Assembly: GCA_030604735.1 (NCBI GenBank)
Contig: JAUVVG010000011.1
Span: forward strand, 26,459 to 90,458
Length of the DNA: 64,000 nucleotides
Source of the DNA: Azoarcus sp.
GTDB taxonomy: Bacteria; Pseudomonadota; Gammaproteobacteria; Burkholderiales; Rhodocyclaceae
Direction of reading: 5' to 3'
In this document: positions 62,159-64,000 of the stretch, in pieces
Numbering within the stretch: position 1 is the first letter of the stretch
How the letters are laid out: the number at the start of each line of letters is the position of its first letter
Made by a program: the position numbers and the translations under genes
Notes under the pieces: generated by a model
Told to the model about the DNA's origin: nothing
What the model saw: only the letters and a program-made list of their open reading frames with translations
Database searches by the model: none

Positions 62159-62875
62159 TCACTCGTTGACGCTGGCCAATGCCTCTTCGAGTTGGGCAAG
62201 CGGCACATAGCCGCCCAACCTGCGCCCATCGGTCAGAAACATCGTCGGTGTTCCATTGATCCGTAGCTGCTGACCCAAGGCCACGTTCTGGTCGACCACC
62301 GAACTGTCACACTCGGCCGCAACCGGCGTCTTGTTGTCCAGAATCCAGTCGTTCCAGCTTGCCGCCTGATCTTCGGCACACCAGATGTTGCGTGACTTGA
62401 CCACCGAATCTTGACCCAGGATCGGATACAGGAAAGTATAGATCGTCACATCGTCCATCTGGGCAAACTCCTGCCCAAGCCGCTTGCAGTAACCGCAATT
62501 GGGGTCTTCGAACGACACGATGACGCGACTTCCGTCACCCTTGACCTGCTTGATCGCGTGGTCCAGAGGCAAGGTGCCGAAGTCGATGGAGGCCAGCTCG
62601 GTCAGTCTCGCCTGGGTGACATCGCGGCGGGTCTCGGTATCGATCACCCGACCGTCGATGATGAAACCGACCGCAGCGTCGGTATAGACCAATTCCCCGC
62701 TTCTCAGGATGACCTCGTACAAACCCCCATAGCGGGTCGCGTTCACGGAATCCACCACCGGAGCACCGATGAAAGCCTCGACGCCTTTCTTGACGGCCTC
62801 TTCGTCGGCCTGAGCCGTAGCCGCAAGAGCAACCATGCTGACGAGCAGCGCAGGACGTAATACAGTATGAAACAT
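62159..62875 (-). CDS. dsbC: Thiol:disulfide interchange protein DsbC
   Basis: Periplasmic disulfide isomerase, 238 residues, acting as a V-shaped dimer. Signal peptide to about residue 23 (LLVSMVALAATAQA), an N-terminal dimerisation domain (VDSVNATRYGGLYEVILRSGELVYTD), then a thioredoxin domain with the CGYC active site in FEDPNCGYCKRL and the cis-Pro GTPTMFLTDGRRLGGY. A second cysteine pair (WCAED, AECDS) matches DsbC. Partner DsbD is not in the window. It follows the UbiH-type gene after 14 nt. Confidence 0.95.
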   Translation of the reverse strand: MFHTVLRPALLVSMVALAATAQADEEAVKKGVEAFIGAPVVDSVNATRYGGLYEVILRSGELVYTDAAVGFIIDGRVIDTETRRDVTQARLTELASIDFGTLPLDHAIKQVKGDGSRVIVSFEDPNCGYCKRLGQEFAQMDDVTIYTFLYPILGQDSVVKSRNIWCAEDQAASWNDWILDNKTPVAAECDSSVVDQNVALGQQLRINGTPTMFLTDGRRLGGYVPLAQLEEALASVNE

Positions 62876-62889
62876 TCGATTCTCCGTGA

Positions 62890-64000
62890 TTAGAACTTTC
62901 CACTGACCGCATAGCGAACCAGCGCGGACTTTAGGACAGGCAGTCGCCCGGTGAGGTTCATCCCCGCATTGCGCATGATCGACAAGACGGGATTATGTAC
63001 CTTGAACAAGCGGTTCAACGCATGGGTCGTATACTGAACCAGCATAGGCTCCTCGGCGCGCGCGCGCGCATAGCGCCGCAATACCGAGATCTCACCTGGA
63101 TCCCGCCAACTGGGCAAGGCGGTCAGTTGATCCGCCAACACCTTCGCATCCTGGAAGCCCAGATTGATGCCATGCCCCGACAAAGGGTGGATTGCATGCG
63201 CAGCGTCCCCGATCAAGGCCAGCCTTGGCCGGACAGTCTCGGCCACGCGCATCAACCTGAGTGGAAACGCGGCGGGAGGGGTCTCGAGCTCCAGCGCGCC
63301 AAGGACTCGCTCTCCGGCAGCAGCGACCTTTTCGCACAAGGCATCCGGTGACAGCGCAAGCAAGTCATCCGCGATCTCGTCAGGCGCGGACCATACGATG
63401 GAAATCCGCTTGTCGGGCAACGGCAGCCAAGCCAGAACTCCGTCGTCGCGGAACCATTGGTACGCGACGTCCCGATGGGCGCGCTCACAGCGGAAATTCG
63501 CGACGACGCCCTTTTCGCCATAAGGCGTCACATCGGCAGCAATGCCCACTGACTCCCGGACCCACGACTTAGCGCCGTCGGCTGCGACCAGCAAACGCCC
63601 TCGCAGTCGCGTGCCATCAGCGAGTGTGAGCCGAGCCGAGTCGGCATCCAGACTCAACGCGGTCGGCGTGCCGGGACAAAAGAGGGTGACATTGTGCTGA
63701 CGCTTCAGGGTCTCCCAAAGCTCGGCCTGCATCAGGCTAGACTCTACGATCCAGGCCAACTCCCGCAGTCCGGAATCATAGGCGGAGAACACCAGTTCGC
63801 CGCCGGAGTCGCCCTGTATCCGCATATCGGACACAGGAGTCATACGGGATGGATCCAGATGTTGCCAGACACCCAGATCGCTGAGGAACAGCTGATTGGT
63901 CGGACTTACGGCATAGATGCGGCTATCCCAACCTTCGGGGTGGACCGGTTTCGATCCCTCCACCATCGCGATACTGAGTTTGGCCTTACGTAGCGCGACC
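62890..64000 (-). CDS. UbiH/UbiF/COQ6-family FAD monooxygenase (partial)
   Basis: Flavin monooxygenase, probably a ubiquinone-ring hydroxylase. At least 369 residues lie in the window; the reading frame is still open at the right edge (upstream codons read VALRKAKLSIA, the end of the FAD-binding GxGxxG unit), so the N-terminal 25-35 residues are outside. Visible motifs: LREAWIVE-like DSGLRELAWIVESSLMQAEL, LLVAADGAKSWVRE and the FAD signature LALIGDAAHAIHPLSGHGINLGFQDAKVLA. Which ring position it hydroxylates cannot be told. It precedes dsbC in a common betaproteobacterial pair. Confidence 0.92.
   Translation of the reverse strand, partial: VALRKAKLSIAMVEGSKPVHPEGWDSRIYAVSPTNQLFLSDLGVWQHLDPSRMTPVSDMRIQGDSGGELVFSAYDSGLRELAWIVESSLMQAELWETLKRQHNVTLFCPGTPTALSLDADSARLTLADGTRLRGRLLVAADGAKSWVRESVGIAADVTPYGEKGVVANFRCERAHRDVAYQWFRDDGVLAWLPLPDKRISIVWSAPDEIADDLLALSPDALCEKVAAAGERVLGALELETPPAAFPLRLMRVAETVRPRLALIGDAAHAIHPLSGHGINLGFQDAKVLADQLTALPSWRDPGEISVLRRYARARAEEPMLVQYTTHALNRLFKVHNPVLSIMRNAGMNLTGRLPVLKSALVRYAVSGKF

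Overview
The window is ordinary, gene-dense, GC-rich (roughly 60-65% by eye) proteobacterial chromosome. I see no transposase, integrase, phage gene, CRISPR array or rRNA operon. Gene content (Mla, Lpt, Lol, Kdo genes, ZapD, YacG, phasin, NtrB/NtrC, UbiH-type hydroxylase) indicates a diderm beta- or gammaproteobacterium. Several gene orders (mlaFEDACB-yadGH-ibaG; coaE-zapD-yacG-mutT-DUF815; birA-coaX-SPOR; dsbC next to a UbiH-type gene), together with the phasin, look most like Betaproteobacteria, perhaps Rhodocyclales. That placement comes from remembered synteny and was not tested.

Layout. 1-5.8 kb (minus): the Mla phospholipid-transport operon, an ABC-2 exporter and ibaG. 6.1-9.5 kb (plus): kdsD-kdsC-lptC-lptA, followed by an enoyl-CoA hydratase where lptB would be expected. 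10 kb: a phasin with its own promoter and palindromic operators. 10.7-20.7 kb (minus): miaB-phoH-ybeY-corC-lnt-glyQ-glyS-gmhB-plsC. 20.7-22 kb: tRNA-Met and a bacterial voltage-gated sodium channel. 22-24.7 kb (minus): ftsY-ftsE-ftsX. 24.9-29 kb (plus): two M16 peptidases, rsmD, coaD and a ferredoxin. 29-32 kb (minus): a dynamin-like GTPase and mutM. 32-38 kb (plus): TPR protein-lolB-ispE-tRNA-Gln-prs-rplY-pth. 38-43 kb: an Ap4A phosphorylase, ychF, a DUF1127/LysR divergent pair, gluQ and a CoA-binding protein. 43-44.9 kb (minus): clsB and an EEP-family phosphohydrolase. 44.9-46.6 kb (plus): a RuBisCO-like protein and a cupin. 46.6-48.3 kb (minus): nadA and a rhodanese. 48.4-58.9 kb (plus): a cation-efflux protein, glnA-(DUF4124)-ntrB-ntrC, birA-coaX-SPOR-coaE-zapD-yacG. 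58.9-60.8 kb (minus): a Nudix-ThiE fusion, a DUF815 ATPase and an overlooked 39-residue membrane protein. 60.9-64 kb: mltA (plus), then dsbC and a UbiH-type monooxygenase cut by the window end (both minus).

Together the genes cover envelope building (Mla, Lpt, Lol, Lnt, PlsC, ClsB, MltA, FtsEX), translation and tRNA modification (GlyQS, MiaB, GluQ, Pth, RplY, RsmD, YbeY), CoA, NAD and biotin cofactors, nitrogen control (glnA-ntrBC behind a sigma-54 promoter) and storage (phasin).

The most interesting locus is the RuBisCO-like protein followed by a cupin, which resembles the two-gene methylthioadenosine-to-isoprenoid shunt described in Rhodospirillum rubrum. Other points are a NavAb-like sodium channel, a long N-terminal extension on YbeY, candidate PhaR-type operators around the phasin promoter, and the 39-residue membrane protein overlapping a DUF815 ATPase. 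I found no system I could call wholly undescribed.
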